A stretch of 52,992 nucleotides of DNA from an uncultured Bacteroidales bacterium (GCA_900314925.1 OMXC01000018.1:1-52992), one strand, 5' to 3'; counted from the stretch's first letter, positions 26,682 through 34,868 are shown. Numbers and translations: made by a program. Notes: generated by a model not told the origin, from the sequence alone.

Positions 26682-27191
26682 TTATTCCTCAAGCTGATGC
26701 AGTATGCACACACAAGATAATGCCATACATTCGCTCCATTCTTTTCCAATATAATTCCCGTATTCATCATAATAGAATCTATCATATCCCAATGATCTTA
26801 ATATTAAAGTATTATCCTTTTCACCAAGCTCCAACACAAAATAAGAATATATGGTACAATTACCTATTTCCTGTCCTTTATACCTTTCACCAACCCAATA
26901 ATCGTCTTTCGCTTTTGTATAGTATTTTATACGACTATCATTGCATTCATCATCCACAAAGTAAATGTCATCACTATTTACAAACAGCGGCCAGCCAGAA
27001 TCGGCTTCAATGGAATATTTAAACTTTTTAGGACTCTCAATTGTAAATTCTACTTTTACACGATATTGGAGCCCGCTTGGATATTCATCTTTGTATGCTC
27101 CACTCCAAACTCCGCATAGCTTACAATCTTGTGCAATGACCGACGTTGCACATATAAGGCACAATACTGCCAATGACATTAACTTTTTCAT
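26682..27191 (-). CDS. Exported DCxLCGxW protein, paralogue 1
   Basis: ATG 27191 gives 169 residues with a signal peptide ending TSVIAQ. The mature protein begins DCKLCGVWSGAY, a motif shared with the next gene, and continues as a beta-rich domain of about 140 residues. No known family is recognised; the Cys-x-x-Cys start right after the cleavage site might bind a metal or form a disulfide. AT-rich. The copy at 27218 is a diverged duplicate. Confidence 0.7.
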   Translation of the reverse strand: MKKLMSLAVLCLICATSVIAQDCKLCGVWSGAYKDEYPSGLQYRVKVEFTIESPKKFKYSIEADSGWPLFVNSDDIYFVDDECNDSRIKYYTKAKDDYWVGERYKGQEIGNCTIYSYFVLELGEKDNTLILRSLGYDRFYYDEYGNYIGKEWSECMALSCVCILHQLEE

Positions 27192-27217
27192 GATCGACTT
27201 TATGTATTTTAACAGTA

Positions 27218-27766
27218 CTACCAATCAGAATCGTCCTTGTATAAGATTATTTCTTTCTTTAAAAATTTTTCGCTCCCAATATTGTCATAAAAGGTTTCCT
27301 GCACACCATATTCATTAATAAAACGTCTGGCAGCGAGATACACCCATTCATTCCAGAATTCATATTGTAATTGATTCCCGTCAAGAGTGACCCGGTTGAC
27401 GTCAAAATAGTTTATTTTCTCATAATAATCACCGTTTTTCATTCCTTTTTCGTACTCAGTGTTATAAAGCGTATACCATCCAATTGCATTAGGCTTTTGT
27501 GGATTATAGTCTATTGTATGGTTATCATCATATAATACATCCCCATCAGGATAAATTGTTTTTTCTCTGACACTGTAGCTGTCGCCATTTCGTAATATCC
27601 TGACTATTACTTTTATATTGCCATATAATTGATGATCTTGATTTCTTTCATCGAGGTAATAACCATAATACGACCCATGCCAGTCGCCGCATAACTGACA
27701 ATCCTGAGCGTACGCACAGATTGAAGAACATGCAAAGAGCACCAGAATTAATAATTTCCTCTTCAT
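27218..27766 (-). CDS. Exported DCxLCGxW protein, paralogue 2
   Basis: A 182-residue protein with a signal peptide ending ICAYAQ and mature start DCQLCGDWHGSYYGYY, clearly related to the neighbouring gene over the first 15 mature residues and more weakly afterwards. The rest is beta-rich with many Tyr and Asp. Function unknown. The 26-nt gap to paralogue 1 and common strand suggest cotranscription and origin by tandem duplication. Confidence 0.72.
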   Translation of the reverse strand: MKRKLLILVLFACSSICAYAQDCQLCGDWHGSYYGYYLDERNQDHQLYGNIKVIVRILRNGDSYSVREKTIYPDGDVLYDDNHTIDYNPQKPNAIGWYTLYNTEYEKGMKNGDYYEKINYFDVNRVTLDGNQLQYEFWNEWVYLAARRFINEYGVQETFYDNIGSEKFLKKEIILYKDDSDW

Positions 27767-27826
27767 TTCGGTAATCTGTTTTTAGGGGGAAGGTTATTTG
27801 TTATCCTTCCCCTGGTTTGTTAAACA

Positions 27827-28234
27827 TCAGCAGTCGTTGGGCTGTTTGAAACCTTGGTTGCAGTGATCGCAACGGCAGCCGGCAGCCCATTCCACATATA
27901 TGCCCGTTCCATCACACGTAGTGCATACTTCTTTCTTAACATATTTACCATCTCCTGTATACCCCGTACCATTACATCCAGTACACTTACTACGCTTCTT
28001 GACATACGCCTCGGACGTCCACACGACGGGGCCATTGCATACGGCGCATTTAAGGTCGCTGCACGGACAGAGAGCTCCAGTGCTATCCTCAGTCTTATCA
28101 GGAAGATTGTTTTCTTGACGCGCAGTCTTCTCCGGTTCGTCAGGATAATCCGTTTGGGGCATGGTGGTGAATGCCATCAATGCAGCAGCGCTCATGGCCA
28201 TTGCTGCAACCAAAAACATTTTCTTTGTTTTCAT
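27827..28234 (-). CDS. Small exported cysteine-rich protein with DnaJ-like zinc motifs
   Basis: ATG 28234 gives 135 residues. An N-terminal hydrophobic segment (MFLVAAMAMSAAALMAF) acts as a signal or anchor. The C-terminal 80 residues carry repeated Cys pairs, CPCSDLKCAVC, CTGCNGTGY, CTTCDGTGI and CRCDHCNQG, of the CxxCxGxG type found in the DnaJ zinc-binding domain. There is no J domain. Zinc binding outside the cytoplasm would be unusual; a disulfide-rich fold is an alternative. The longer frame from 28312 overlaps the upstream gene and is rejected. Confidence 0.7.
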   Translation of the reverse strand: MKTKKMFLVAAMAMSAAALMAFTTMPQTDYPDEPEKTARQENNLPDKTEDSTGALCPCSDLKCAVCNGPVVWTSEAYVKKRSKCTGCNGTGYTGDGKYVKKEVCTTCDGTGIYVEWAAGCRCDHCNQGFKQPNDC

Positions 28235-28271
28235 CTTGTTTGTATTTAAATTGTTGTACATAAAGGGTTCT

Positions 28272-29006
28272 TCAGAACATCCAGCCGACGCGGACACCGA
28301 ACGCCTGTTCACGAAGGAATGAGGGCTGCTCGTTCATGCCTGCACCTATTTTATTCAAGAGGCCTATCATGGTATTATGAGTGTGGTAGTATTCGTAGTA
28401 GGCGTTGATCCAGAAATGGTCGCCGATGAAGAGCCGCAGGCCCGCATTAAGGTTGCCGATGACATACCAAGTGCCCTCTTCGCTGATTGTTTCCGGACCA
28501 TAGAAGCCCACCTGGGTGTACGTTATTTTGCGCTTGGTGAACTGGGCAGCATCCCATCCGGCAGTTATTTCCAGGTGGTCGAACAATGGGATGGTCCATT
28601 GCATGGCGCCTGCCAGCAGCCACACCATCATCGACCCCTCGCTTCCTCCACCTCTCAAGACACCAAGAGTGGGGCCAATGAATACCCAGAAAATACCCAA
28701 AGGATTGAGCGAGACATAATCCTTGCCAAAACGAGCCGTAACGCGTGAACCTGCAAAGCTGAACAGTACGTCAACATTGAGGTTGTATACCATTTGGGGG
28801 TCCATGCCGTCGGAGAAAGGCATCTGATACTGTGCACCGGCCGAGATGAGATAGTTGCTGAACCCGTCGCGATGAACGGGGTCACCGGACCAGATTGACT
28901 GGCGACCGCCACGGCCGTCATAGCCTCCGCTCACGTAGGAACCGAATTGTGCCGATGCTGTGGCAGACATCAAAGCAAGAGTAATCAATAATAATAACTT
29001 TTTCAT
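28272..29006 (-). CDS. Predicted outer-membrane beta-barrel protein
   Basis: A 244-residue protein with signal peptide ending TASAQ. The mature chain alternates hydrophobic and polar residues in strand-like segments with aromatic girdles (FGSYVSGGYDGRGG, NLNAGLRLFIGDHFWINAYYEYYH) and ends GVRVGWMF with a terminal Phe, as expected for an outer-membrane barrel. No specific family is recognised. It lies 37 nt upstream of the cysteine-rich protein on the same strand. Confidence 0.7.
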   Translation of the reverse strand: MKKLLLLITLALMSATASAQFGSYVSGGYDGRGGRQSIWSGDPVHRDGFSNYLISAGAQYQMPFSDGMDPQMVYNLNVDVLFSFAGSRVTARFGKDYVSLNPLGIFWVFIGPTLGVLRGGGSEGSMMVWLLAGAMQWTIPLFDHLEITAGWDAAQFTKRKITYTQVGFYGPETISEEGTWYVIGNLNAGLRLFIGDHFWINAYYEYYHTHNTMIGLLNKIGAGMNEQPSFLREQAFGVRVGWMF

Positions 29007-29044
29007 TTATCTATTGATATCAGGGCGTTCTATAATAAATACTC

Positions 29045-29443
29045 TTAGTACTGCGAAACCTTACTTTTCGGACAGATATTGTCAGTGTGATAATCTTCGT
29101 CGGATACGTCTCTCAAACTGAACCTATTGTAGCTCCAGAAAATAAAGGTAGCTTTCTTCTTGGTATTTGCCCATTCTGGGACATATCCATACACTGGTAC
29201 CTTGTTGCCGCCAATATAAACGTTGGCATGTACACAGATGCCCTCCCCTGTTTCGTTAGAGATTTTCAACAAAGTTCTACCCTCATCGTCCTGCTCGACA
29301 ATAATATAGCCAAAGTTTTCACTCATCGTTTCGGAAGAGACAATATTGCTCTCTTCATTATCAGAATTACGATAAAGCGAGAATCCCATAACCGTAAAGG
29401 CAAGCAGTGAAAAAACTGCCAAAGAAATTAGTTTTTGTTTCAT
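29045..29443 (-). CDS. Small exported or membrane-anchored protein, unknown
   Basis: ATG 29443 gives 132 residues: a single N-terminal hydrophobic segment (LISLAVFSLLAFTVMGFSL), then a soluble part of about 100 residues with no recognised domain, ending DNICPKSKVSQY. The reading frame stays open far upstream, but that part overlaps a structured RNA-like leader with a terminator and lacks start context. It is the first protein gene of the AT-rich minus-strand group. Confidence 0.6.
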   Translation of the reverse strand: MKQKLISLAVFSLLAFTVMGFSLYRNSDNEESNIVSSETMSENFGYIIVEQDDEGRTLLKISNETGEGICVHANVYIGGNKVPVYGYVPEWANTKKKATFIFWSYNRFSLRDVSDEDYHTDNICPKSKVSQY

Positions 29444-29485
29444 GATATGTCTATTTTTAAGGTTTACTAAATCCATTCCAAACAG

Positions 29486-29797
29486 ACATAAAAAAAAAGC
29501 GCGGGTTAAGAACTCTTGCTTATCCCGCATGTAAGGCCTTCGCATTGCCCAGGAACTGAATAAGCAATGCCGAAGCCCACGCATATTGGTATACAGAGAT
29601 AAATGTATGCCAAACCTGTGGACGTTAAACATTGCGTTTTTGCGGTTCCTGTTCGAAGTTGCGAAGTTCTACATGCCGCAGATAAACGCTGTTACACGTC
29701 TCTTTTTAATATGTCCTGTCGCTTGACCCTCAGTTTTCACAAGGCTTGCCGGTAGGCGTTCCCCACCGCTTTGCCCCGTTTCGGCTTCGGTTGAAAC
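29486..29797 (-). ncRNA. Candidate structured RNA or leader with terminator
   Basis: On the minus strand a promoter (29835-29805) is followed by about 300 nt without a convincing gene. It ends in a hairpin CTTCGGCATTGC/CAATGCGAAG (about 29538-29575) and then a terminator stem GCGGG with an 18-nt loop and a long T run near 29490. It could be an independent small RNA or an attenuator for the gene at 29443. It does not show tmRNA, RNase P or SRP RNA signatures; a 6S-like RNA is possible but not shown. Confidence 0.5.
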
Positions 29798-29804
29798 GAC
29801 GGTG

Positions 29805-29835
29805 CAAAATTATACATTTTTCCCGACATGGCAAA
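29805..29835 (-). promoter_or_regulatory. Promoter of the candidate RNA
   Basis: Minus strand TTTG (29835-29832) and TAATTTTG (29812-29805), 19 nt apart. Confidence 0.65.
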
Positions 29836-29894
29836 ATTATTTCTTCTATTTCTGAAAATAATTGGTTCTGCTCCACCCCCCGCGCGGCAGGGCA

Positions 29895-29980
29895 TTTCAA
29901 CGATACTTCAACGATACTTCAACGATATTTCAACGATGCATTATCGTTAAACTATCGTTGATGTATCGTTAAGATATTGT
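29895..29980. repeat. Palindromic element of TTCAACGATA words, copy 1
   Basis: Four direct TTCAACGATA-type words, then a short loop near 29938, then inverted words (TATCGTTAAAC, TATCGTTGATG, TATCGTTAAGA). It is an imperfect hairpin, analogous in design to the CTTCAGTAGT elements. A second copy is at 47855. Confidence 0.75.
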
Positions 29981-30031
29981 ATATCTGCCGCTGCGCCGAC
30001 GGGCTTACGGCACGTGGCAGCGCGGGGCGTG

Positions 30032-30206
30032 CTATTGCGACTCGCGGAAGCGGCGGGGGGAGGTGCCTTTCTGGCGCTGGAAGAACTTGCAGAAGGACGC
30101 CGAGTCGGCAAAGTGGAGCCGGTCGGCCACCTGCCGCACGATGCGCGAGAGGTAGACGGGCGAGATGCTGAGCTGCGAGGCATAGAAGCCGATGTCGTGG
30201 TGGCGG
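30032..30206 (-). pseudogene. AraC-family regulator remnant
   Basis: The minus strand encodes DIGFYASQLSISPVYLSRIV joined directly to ADRLHFADSASFCKFFQRQ and KGTSPRRFRESQ. These are the first and last parts of an AraC-type double helix-turn-helix domain. The 27 or so residues normally between the two helix-turn-helix units are deleted, and the N-terminal two thirds of the protein is missing. It cannot encode a working regulator. Confidence 0.75.
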
Positions 30207-30304
30207 GCGAAAAGGGCGAGAAGGACCACATGGCCTGGGAGGCACAGTACCTCAACTACATCGACAAGCTCGGCTACGAGAACTTCCTCATCGAGATGAT
30301 GTAA
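30207..30304 (+). pseudogene. Orphan C-terminal tail of an unidentified gene
   Basis: A plus-strand frame reads DHMAWEAQYLNYIDKLGY then ENFLIEMM and stops at 30302-30304, followed by a good terminator. The upstream sequence in this frame is antisense to the AraC remnant, so only the tail of a gene remains. I cannot name the parent gene. Its position before kal makes a lost operon partner possible. Confidence 0.45.
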
Positions 30305-30344
30305 CAGGCGCATTATCTGCACCCTCGCAGATATTTTTTGCTCG

Positions 30345-30372
30345 CGGGAGGGTTGCGGCTCTCCCGTTTTTT
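30345..30372 (+). terminator. Terminator after the orphan tail
   Basis: CGGGAG, a 10-nt loop and CTCCCG followed by six T residues. Confidence 0.75.
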
Positions 30373-30459
30373 CATGTCCGCCGCAGAACCTGACCGCCAT
30401 CGCTGGCGGCGGCCTGCGCAGGCATTACGGCACCGCGCCGGGAGGCATGGCAAAAAAGA

Positions 30460-30491
30460 TTTGGCCAGACGGCTGGATTTGTGTATCTTTG
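30460..30491 (+). promoter_or_regulatory. Promoter of kal
   Basis: TTTG 30460-30463 and TATCTTTG 30484-30491 with a 20-nt spacer. The roughly 95-nt leader that follows contains a word array (GGTTTAAGGTTTACGGTTGAG-like, 30508-30543). Confidence 0.7.
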
Positions 30492-30591
30492 CAGGCGTGA
30501 AACCCTATGGTTTAAGGTTTACGGTTGAGCGTTTACGGTTGAGAATCAGCGTATAAAATAATACATACAAACAATAAAAAAAGATAAAATT

Positions 30592-30984
30592 ATGGCAGTT
30601 ACATCAATGCTCCGCGTCCGCATGAGCGCCAAGGACGCACACTACGGCGGCAACCTCGTCGACGGCGCCCACATGGTTCACCTCTTCGGCGACGTGGCCA
30701 CCGAGCTCCTCATCAAGCAGGACGGCGACGAAGGCCTCTTCTGCGCCTACGACATGGTGGAGTTCAAGGCTCCCGTCTACGCCGGCGACTATATCGAGGC
30801 TTACGGCGAAATCACCCACGTCGGCAACACCAGCCGCAAAATGAAGTTCGAGGCTTACAAGGTCATCCGCACCCTGCCCGAGATCAGCGCCAGCGCCGCC
30901 GAGGTGCTCGAGGAGCGCATCCTCGTGGCCCGCGCCACCGGCACCTGCGTCACCCCCAAGGAGTGCCAGCGCTACAACAAATAA
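30592..30984 (+). CDS. kal: 3-aminobutyryl-CoA ammonia-lyase
   Basis: Hotdog-fold enzyme of lysine fermentation that eliminates ammonia from 3-aminobutyryl-CoA to give crotonyl-CoA. The 130 residues match the family length and characteristic segments: [19 protein letters not shown] near 9, [26 protein letters not shown] and [11 protein letters not shown]. The other lysine-pathway genes (kamA, kamD/E, kdd, kce, atoA) are absent from the window; only atoD is present, 5 kb upstream. The gene has its own promoter and terminator, so it stands alone here. The name rests on recalled family sequence. Confidence 0.8.
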   Translation: MAVTSMLRVRMSAKDAHYGGNLVDGAHMVHLFGDVATELLIKQDGDEGLFCAYDMVEFKAPVYAGDYIEAYGEITHVGNTSRKMKFEAYKVIRTLPEISASAAEVLEERILVARATGTCVTPKECQRYNK

Positions 30985-31000
30985 CACCGCTTCCATGAAC

Positions 31001-31036
31001 AAAGCGGCCGGCTGCTTCGGCCGGCCGCTTCATTTT
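31001..31036 (+). terminator. Terminator after kal
   Basis: AAAGCGGCCGG and CCGGCCGCTT form a strong stem with a TGC-containing loop, followed by a T-rich tract. Confidence 0.85.
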
Positions 31037-31049
31037 ATTTCCCCGCGCC

Positions 31050-31823
31050 ATGAACATAGCTTTCATCTCCGCAGTGCTGCCGGTTCTGCTGCTGCTGTGG
31101 TTCATCTACAAGAAAGACAAGTACCAGCCCGAACCGCTGGGCAAGCTTGTGTGGACGTTCTTCGTGGGCTGCTTCAGCGTGGTGCCCGCCGTGCTCATGG
31201 AGCAGGCCATCATGCCTCTGGCTCCCGACGCGGCGTCGATGCCTGTGTTCAACGGCATCTTCACGGGCTATGCCGTGGCGGGCTTCAGCGAGGAGCTCTG
31301 CAAGCTGCTCCTTCTGCTATGGCTCATCTGGCGCAGCCCCCATTTCGACGAGTACTTCGACGGCATCGTCTATGCCGCCTACCTCTCGCTGGGCTTTGCC
31401 TGCGTGGAAAACATCGGCTATGTGCTGCAGGGCGACGACCAGGTGATGACAGCCCTCATGCGCGGCGTGCTCGCCGTGCCGGCGCACTTCCTCTTTGCCG
31501 TCACCATGGGCTACTATGTGTCGCTCGCCAAGTTCGACCCCGAACACCGCAGACGTCACCTCTGGCGCGCTTTCCTCTACCCCATGCTGCTGCACGGCAC
31601 CTACGACGCATTGCTGATGGTCTCCGGCGCCCTCGGCGAGGCCTACGGCGAGGAGAACGCCGTGGTGATGGCCACCTGCGGCGTGCTGTTCATTGTGTTC
31701 ATCGTCTTTGACGTAAAGCTGTGGCGCTGGGGCCTGAAGCGCATCAAGCATCTTCAGGAGCGCTCCAAGGAGCAGGGCTTCGACCGCCTGCATCCCTTCG
31801 ACGGCTTCACCTGGAATTTCTGA
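31050..31823 (+). CDS. PrsW-family intramembrane metalloprotease
   Basis: A 257-residue polytopic protein with about seven hydrophobic helices. It carries the PrsW motifs FSEELCKLL (EE pair near 79), CVENIGYV near 118, VPAHFLFAVTMGYY near 143 and LLHGTYDALLM near 184; in the CPBP/PrsW superfamily the Glu, Glu and His residues are catalytic. In Bacillus PrsW cleaves an anti-sigma factor; no anti-sigma gene is seen here, so the target is unknown. It overlaps the convergent GH3 gene by 17 bases. Confidence 0.88.
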   Translation: MNIAFISAVLPVLLLLWFIYKKDKYQPEPLGKLVWTFFVGCFSVVPAVLMEQAIMPLAPDAASMPVFNGIFTGYAVAGFSEELCKLLLLLWLIWRSPHFDEYFDGIVYAAYLSLGFACVENIGYVLQGDDQVMTALMRGVLAVPAHFLFAVTMGYYVSLAKFDPEHRRRHLWRAFLYPMLLHGTYDALLMVSGALGEAYGEENAVVMATCGVLFIVFIVFDVKLWRWGLKRIKHLQERSKEQGFDRLHPFDGFTWNF

Positions 31824-32937
31824 CCTCCGCCTTCAAGGCACGCACCCTCTCCGCCGAGGCGTGTATGCGCTCGGCGCTCACCGTGCCGTCGGCCACCATC
31901 CGCTTGATAGTGCGCACCGCCTGCGGCACCAGCTCGCTGTTGTATGTGCCTCCGTTGTTGCTCAGGCACAGCAGGTCGGCACCGGCCTCTATAGCCATGC
32001 GCAGCGCCGTCTCAAAGGAATACTCGTTAACTATGGCCCCCATGGCCATGTCGTCGGTCACTATCACGCCTTGGAAGCCCAGCGTGTCGCGCAGGTAGGC
32101 TGTGATGCGCGGCGAGAGCGAGGCCGGCAGCCCGTCGGGGTCTAACTGGCGGTTGATGACGTGCGCCGTCATCACCATGGGCACAGTCTTTACCAGCTCA
32201 CGGTAAGGCTGCAGCTCCTTCTTCTGCCATGTCTTGCTCACGTCCACGAGGCCCTTGTGGGTGTCGCCCGTGGCGCTGCCGTGGCCGGGAAAATGCTTCA
32301 TGCATGAAGCCACGCCCTTCTTGTCCTGCTCCTCAATCCATATCCTGCAGCAATCGGTCACCCTCTCCGGCGAAGCCGAGAAGCTGCGCTCGAGCTTGCC
32401 TATCACCGGACAGTCGGGGTTCACGTCAACGTCGGCCACGGGGGCGAAGTTGAGGTCTATGCCGACATCGTGCAGCATGCTGGCAGTGATGCGCGCACAG
32501 CTTCGCACGCTATCGTCGCCCACGGCCGCCGAAGCCTGCGGCGTGCCCACGGCTGGGAAGCCGTAGCGTGGATGCAGGCGGCTCACCCTGCCACCCTCCT
32601 GGTCGATGCCTATCAGCAGGTCGGGCCTTATGCTGCGCAGCTGACGGCAGAGGTTCTGCACCTGCTGCCTGTCGGTGATGTTGCGCCCGCGGCGCCCCAT
32701 GGCGGCGTCGTAGTCGAAGAGTATCACGCTTCCCACGCGGAAATGCGTCAGGTCGCGCCAGATATGGTCTGTGGAATCCACGGCAACGCCGCGGAAGCCC
32801 ACCAGCAGCATCTCGCCGATGTCGTCTTCCAGCGTGTATGCAGCCGTGGCTTTGCCGCCGTCATGCACCTGCGTGGCCGCCTTGCCCGTACATGACACGA
32901 TGGCCAGCAGCACGGCAATAGTCGATAAAAGCTTCAT
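31807..32937 (-). CDS. GH3 beta-N-acetylglucosaminidase (NagZ-type) lipoprotein
   Basis: Removes terminal GlcNAc from peptidoglycan fragments or related glycans. The 376 residues start with a lipoprotein signal (LLAIVSC). GH3 features are DQEGGRVSRLHP near 114, NFAPVADV near 162, and the diagnostic KHFPGHGSATGDTHKGL near 214, which holds the Asp/His catalytic dyad of NagZ enzymes; ITDDMAMGA near 288 holds the nucleophile Asp. As a lipoprotein it acts outside the cytosol, unlike E. coli NagZ. It overlaps recR by 4 bases. Confidence 0.88.
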   Translation of the reverse strand: MKLLSTIAVLLAIVSCTGKAATQVHDGGKATAAYTLEDDIGEMLLVGFRGVAVDSTDHIWRDLTHFRVGSVILFDYDAAMGRRGRNITDRQQVQNLCRQLRSIRPDLLIGIDQEGGRVSRLHPRYGFPAVGTPQASAAVGDDSVRSCARITASMLHDVGIDLNFAPVADVDVNPDCPVIGKLERSFSASPERVTDCCRIWIEEQDKKGVASCMKHFPGHGSATGDTHKGLVDVSKTWQKKELQPYRELVKTVPMVMTAHVINRQLDPDGLPASLSPRITAYLRDTLGFQGVIVTDDMAMGAIVNEYSFETALRMAIEAGADLLCLSNNGGTYNSELVPQAVRTIKRMVADGTVSAERIHASAERVRALKAEVRNSR

Positions 32938-33548
32938 CCTTCAAAGGGTATTCTGTGGGCTATGCTGCGCCCAAGGGTTATCTCGTCGGTGTAGTTGAGG
33001 CTGTCGCCAACGGCAACGCCGCGCGCCAGGGTCGTCACCTTGACGCCCGTGGGCTGCAGCTGGCGGTGTATGTAGTAGCCCGTGGTGTCGCCCTCCATGG
33101 TGGTGGGCAGGGCCAGGATCACCTCCTCCACGGGTGCCGGGTCGCCGGTCTCCACGCGGCGCAGCAGGCTGCCGATCTCTATGTCCTGAACCCCCACGCC
33201 GTCGATGGGCGAGATGACGCCGCCCAGCACGTGGTACAGCCCGCGGTACTGCTGTGTGTTCTCTATAGCCATCACGTCCTGCACGTTCTCCACCACGCAC
33301 ACTATGCCCTTCTGGCGCTTCTCGCTGGCGCAGATGGGGCACACCTCGGTGTCGCTCAGGTTGTGGCAGTAGCGGCAGTGGTAGAGATTCGTCTTGAGCC
33401 TCACCAGCGCCTCGCCGAAGTCGCGCACGCTCTGCTCGTCGCGCTTCAGCAGGTCCAGCGCATAGCGCAGCGCCGACCGCTTGCCCACGCCCGGCAGCGT
33501 GGCCAACTGCTCAACAGCCTCCTGCAGTATCTTCGACGGTAGTTCCAC
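32934..33548 (-). CDS. recR: Recombination protein RecR
   Basis: Forms a clamp that helps RecO load RecA on gapped DNA. The 204 residues include the N-terminal helix-hairpin-helix (LATLPGVGKRSALRYAL), the zinc finger CRYCHNLSDTEVCPIC, and the Toprim domain (VCVVENVQDVMAIE, LALPTTMEGDTTGYYI). The family length is standard. It is upstream of the GH3 gene with a 4-base overlap. Confidence 0.96.
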   Translation of the reverse strand: MELPSKILQEAVEQLATLPGVGKRSALRYALDLLKRDEQSVRDFGEALVRLKTNLYHCRYCHNLSDTEVCPICASEKRQKGIVCVVENVQDVMAIENTQQYRGLYHVLGGVISPIDGVGVQDIEIGSLLRRVETGDPAPVEEVILALPTTMEGDTTGYYIHRQLQPTGVKVTTLARGVAVGDSLNYTDEITLGRSIAHRIPFEG

Positions 33549-33641
33549 AAGAGAAATCCTCTATTCGTACATATGCAACGTTATAACGTGAGGCGGCACA
33601 AGATATTGTGCCGCCTCACAGAAAAAGGGTGTTATGAAACA

Positions 33642-34550
33642 TCAATTGGCGTAGGAAAACGTGTAGCGGTTACGAATAGGGGAACCTTTCCAATCGTCGT
33701 TATTGGTCTCAAACAGTTCTGTAGGATAACCATCTGCGCCGAAAGTCCAATTCCAGTCGCAGTTATTGTTGGAAGAAGATGTCATGGCACAATTCTTGCT
33801 CCAGAAAGGCATCGCTATTCCCGCTGTAAATCTATTTCTGTCATCCATGCTAATCATGAAATGGATGGGGAAATAAAACGGATTGGGATTGTTTGTGTAG
33901 GTATAATTTATACTCACGTATTCAGCACCGATTTGAACCAAATTGTCAGCGGTCCATCTAAGGGAATAGTTGTATGTCCCACTTCCTCTACTCAATGTAA
34001 GATTCACCTGATTATTACCAGGGTAGGTGTACGTCACTGTTTCATTGTCTGTAGAAACGTGACGAACAATTCGCCCATTGGCATCATATTCGTAGGTGAC
34101 CTCATAGCCCTCCTGAAGTTCATCATTTTCATCGGAACTAAGACTGATAACCGAGGCAACTCTATCATTATCATAAGTGAAACGGTAAACAGTTCTGTTT
34201 GTTTCTACCTCACCCCCTAGACTATAAGTTGATGTGATTATAATCTCATGCAGCAAATCTCCATCCCATATATAATCAGTCACTGTCTGAGACTCTTGTT
34301 CCATTGTTTGCCAATTCAGCCTTTGACAGACAACCTCACTCACATGTTTTTCCGGGAAAGTTGTAGGAATAGGATATGTTGTGGATAATTGAGGTGTCGG
34401 GTCTCCGCCAGGATTGTTCGGGTCACCCTGAATAACTGACGATTCATTGGTTGGCGTGGAATTATCCTTCTCACAAGATACTGCAAACATAAGCGGAAGG
34501 ACTGCAACGCAAAGTGTCAACAACTTTTTAGTAGTATAGTTTAGTTTCAT
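33642..34550 (-). CDS. Exported lipoprotein with YD-like repeats
   Basis: ATG 34550 gives 302 residues, with lipoprotein signal LMFAVSC. A Ser/Thr/Pro/Asn-rich linker follows. The main domain, about 70-300, has tyrosine-rich segments (VTYEYDANGRIVRHV, VTYTYPGNNQVNL, SINYTYTNNPNPF) like YD/RHS-type or DUF4595-type Bacteroidales lipoproteins. No enzyme motif is seen. The longer frame from 34583 adds 11 residues before the signal and is less likely. The 5' leader is about 215 nt. Confidence 0.75.
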   Translation of the reverse strand: MKLNYTTKKLLTLCVAVLPLMFAVSCEKDNSTPTNESSVIQGDPNNPGGDPTPQLSTTYPIPTTFPEKHVSEVVCQRLNWQTMEQESQTVTDYIWDGDLLHEIIITSTYSLGGEVETNRTVYRFTYDNDRVASVISLSSDENDELQEGYEVTYEYDANGRIVRHVSTDNETVTYTYPGNNQVNLTLSRGSGTYNYSLRWTADNLVQIGAEYVSINYTYTNNPNPFYFPIHFMISMDDRNRFTAGIAMPFWSKNCAMTSSSNNNCDWNWTFGADGYPTELFETNNDDWKGSPIRNRYTFSYAN

Positions 34551-34770
34551 GACCATTGCCCTATTGTGTAACGGGCGCAACATTTGTACTGCGACTCGGC
34601 AGGTAGTTCAATTTACACAACGATGAAAGCGAAGCCGTCCATTTGAGCCTCATTCTCTATGTAAGGGGGTAAATCTCTGTAATGTTGTATAAAGCGTCGA
34701 GATTCACATAGTCGGAATAAGGCGGAAATGCACTTTCTGTCGACAAACGTTCTCTTTCTGTTTGCAAGTG

Positions 34771-34801
34771 CAAAGTTACTAACTTTTTTCTGATTTGCAA
34801 A
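34771..34801 (-). promoter_or_regulatory. Promoter of the YD-like lipoprotein
   Basis: Minus strand TTTG (34801-34798) and TAACTTTG (34778-34771), 19 nt apart. Confidence 0.65.
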
Positions 34802-34837
34802 GGAAAAAACATAGTGAGCTGGGTATCACGAAGAAAA

Positions 34838-34868
34838 AAAGAGCCTCACACGAATAGCGAGGCTCTTT
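34838..34868. terminator. Terminator downstream of the phosphohexomutase
   Basis: AAAGAGCCTC/GAGGCTCTTT with an 11-nt loop. It lies between the end of pgm and the promoter of the next gene on the same strand. Confidence 0.8.

Noticed and set aside
29444..29632. Upstream extension of the small exported protein
   Set aside because: It would cross a terminator-like hairpin and would place a signal segment 63 residues inside the protein.
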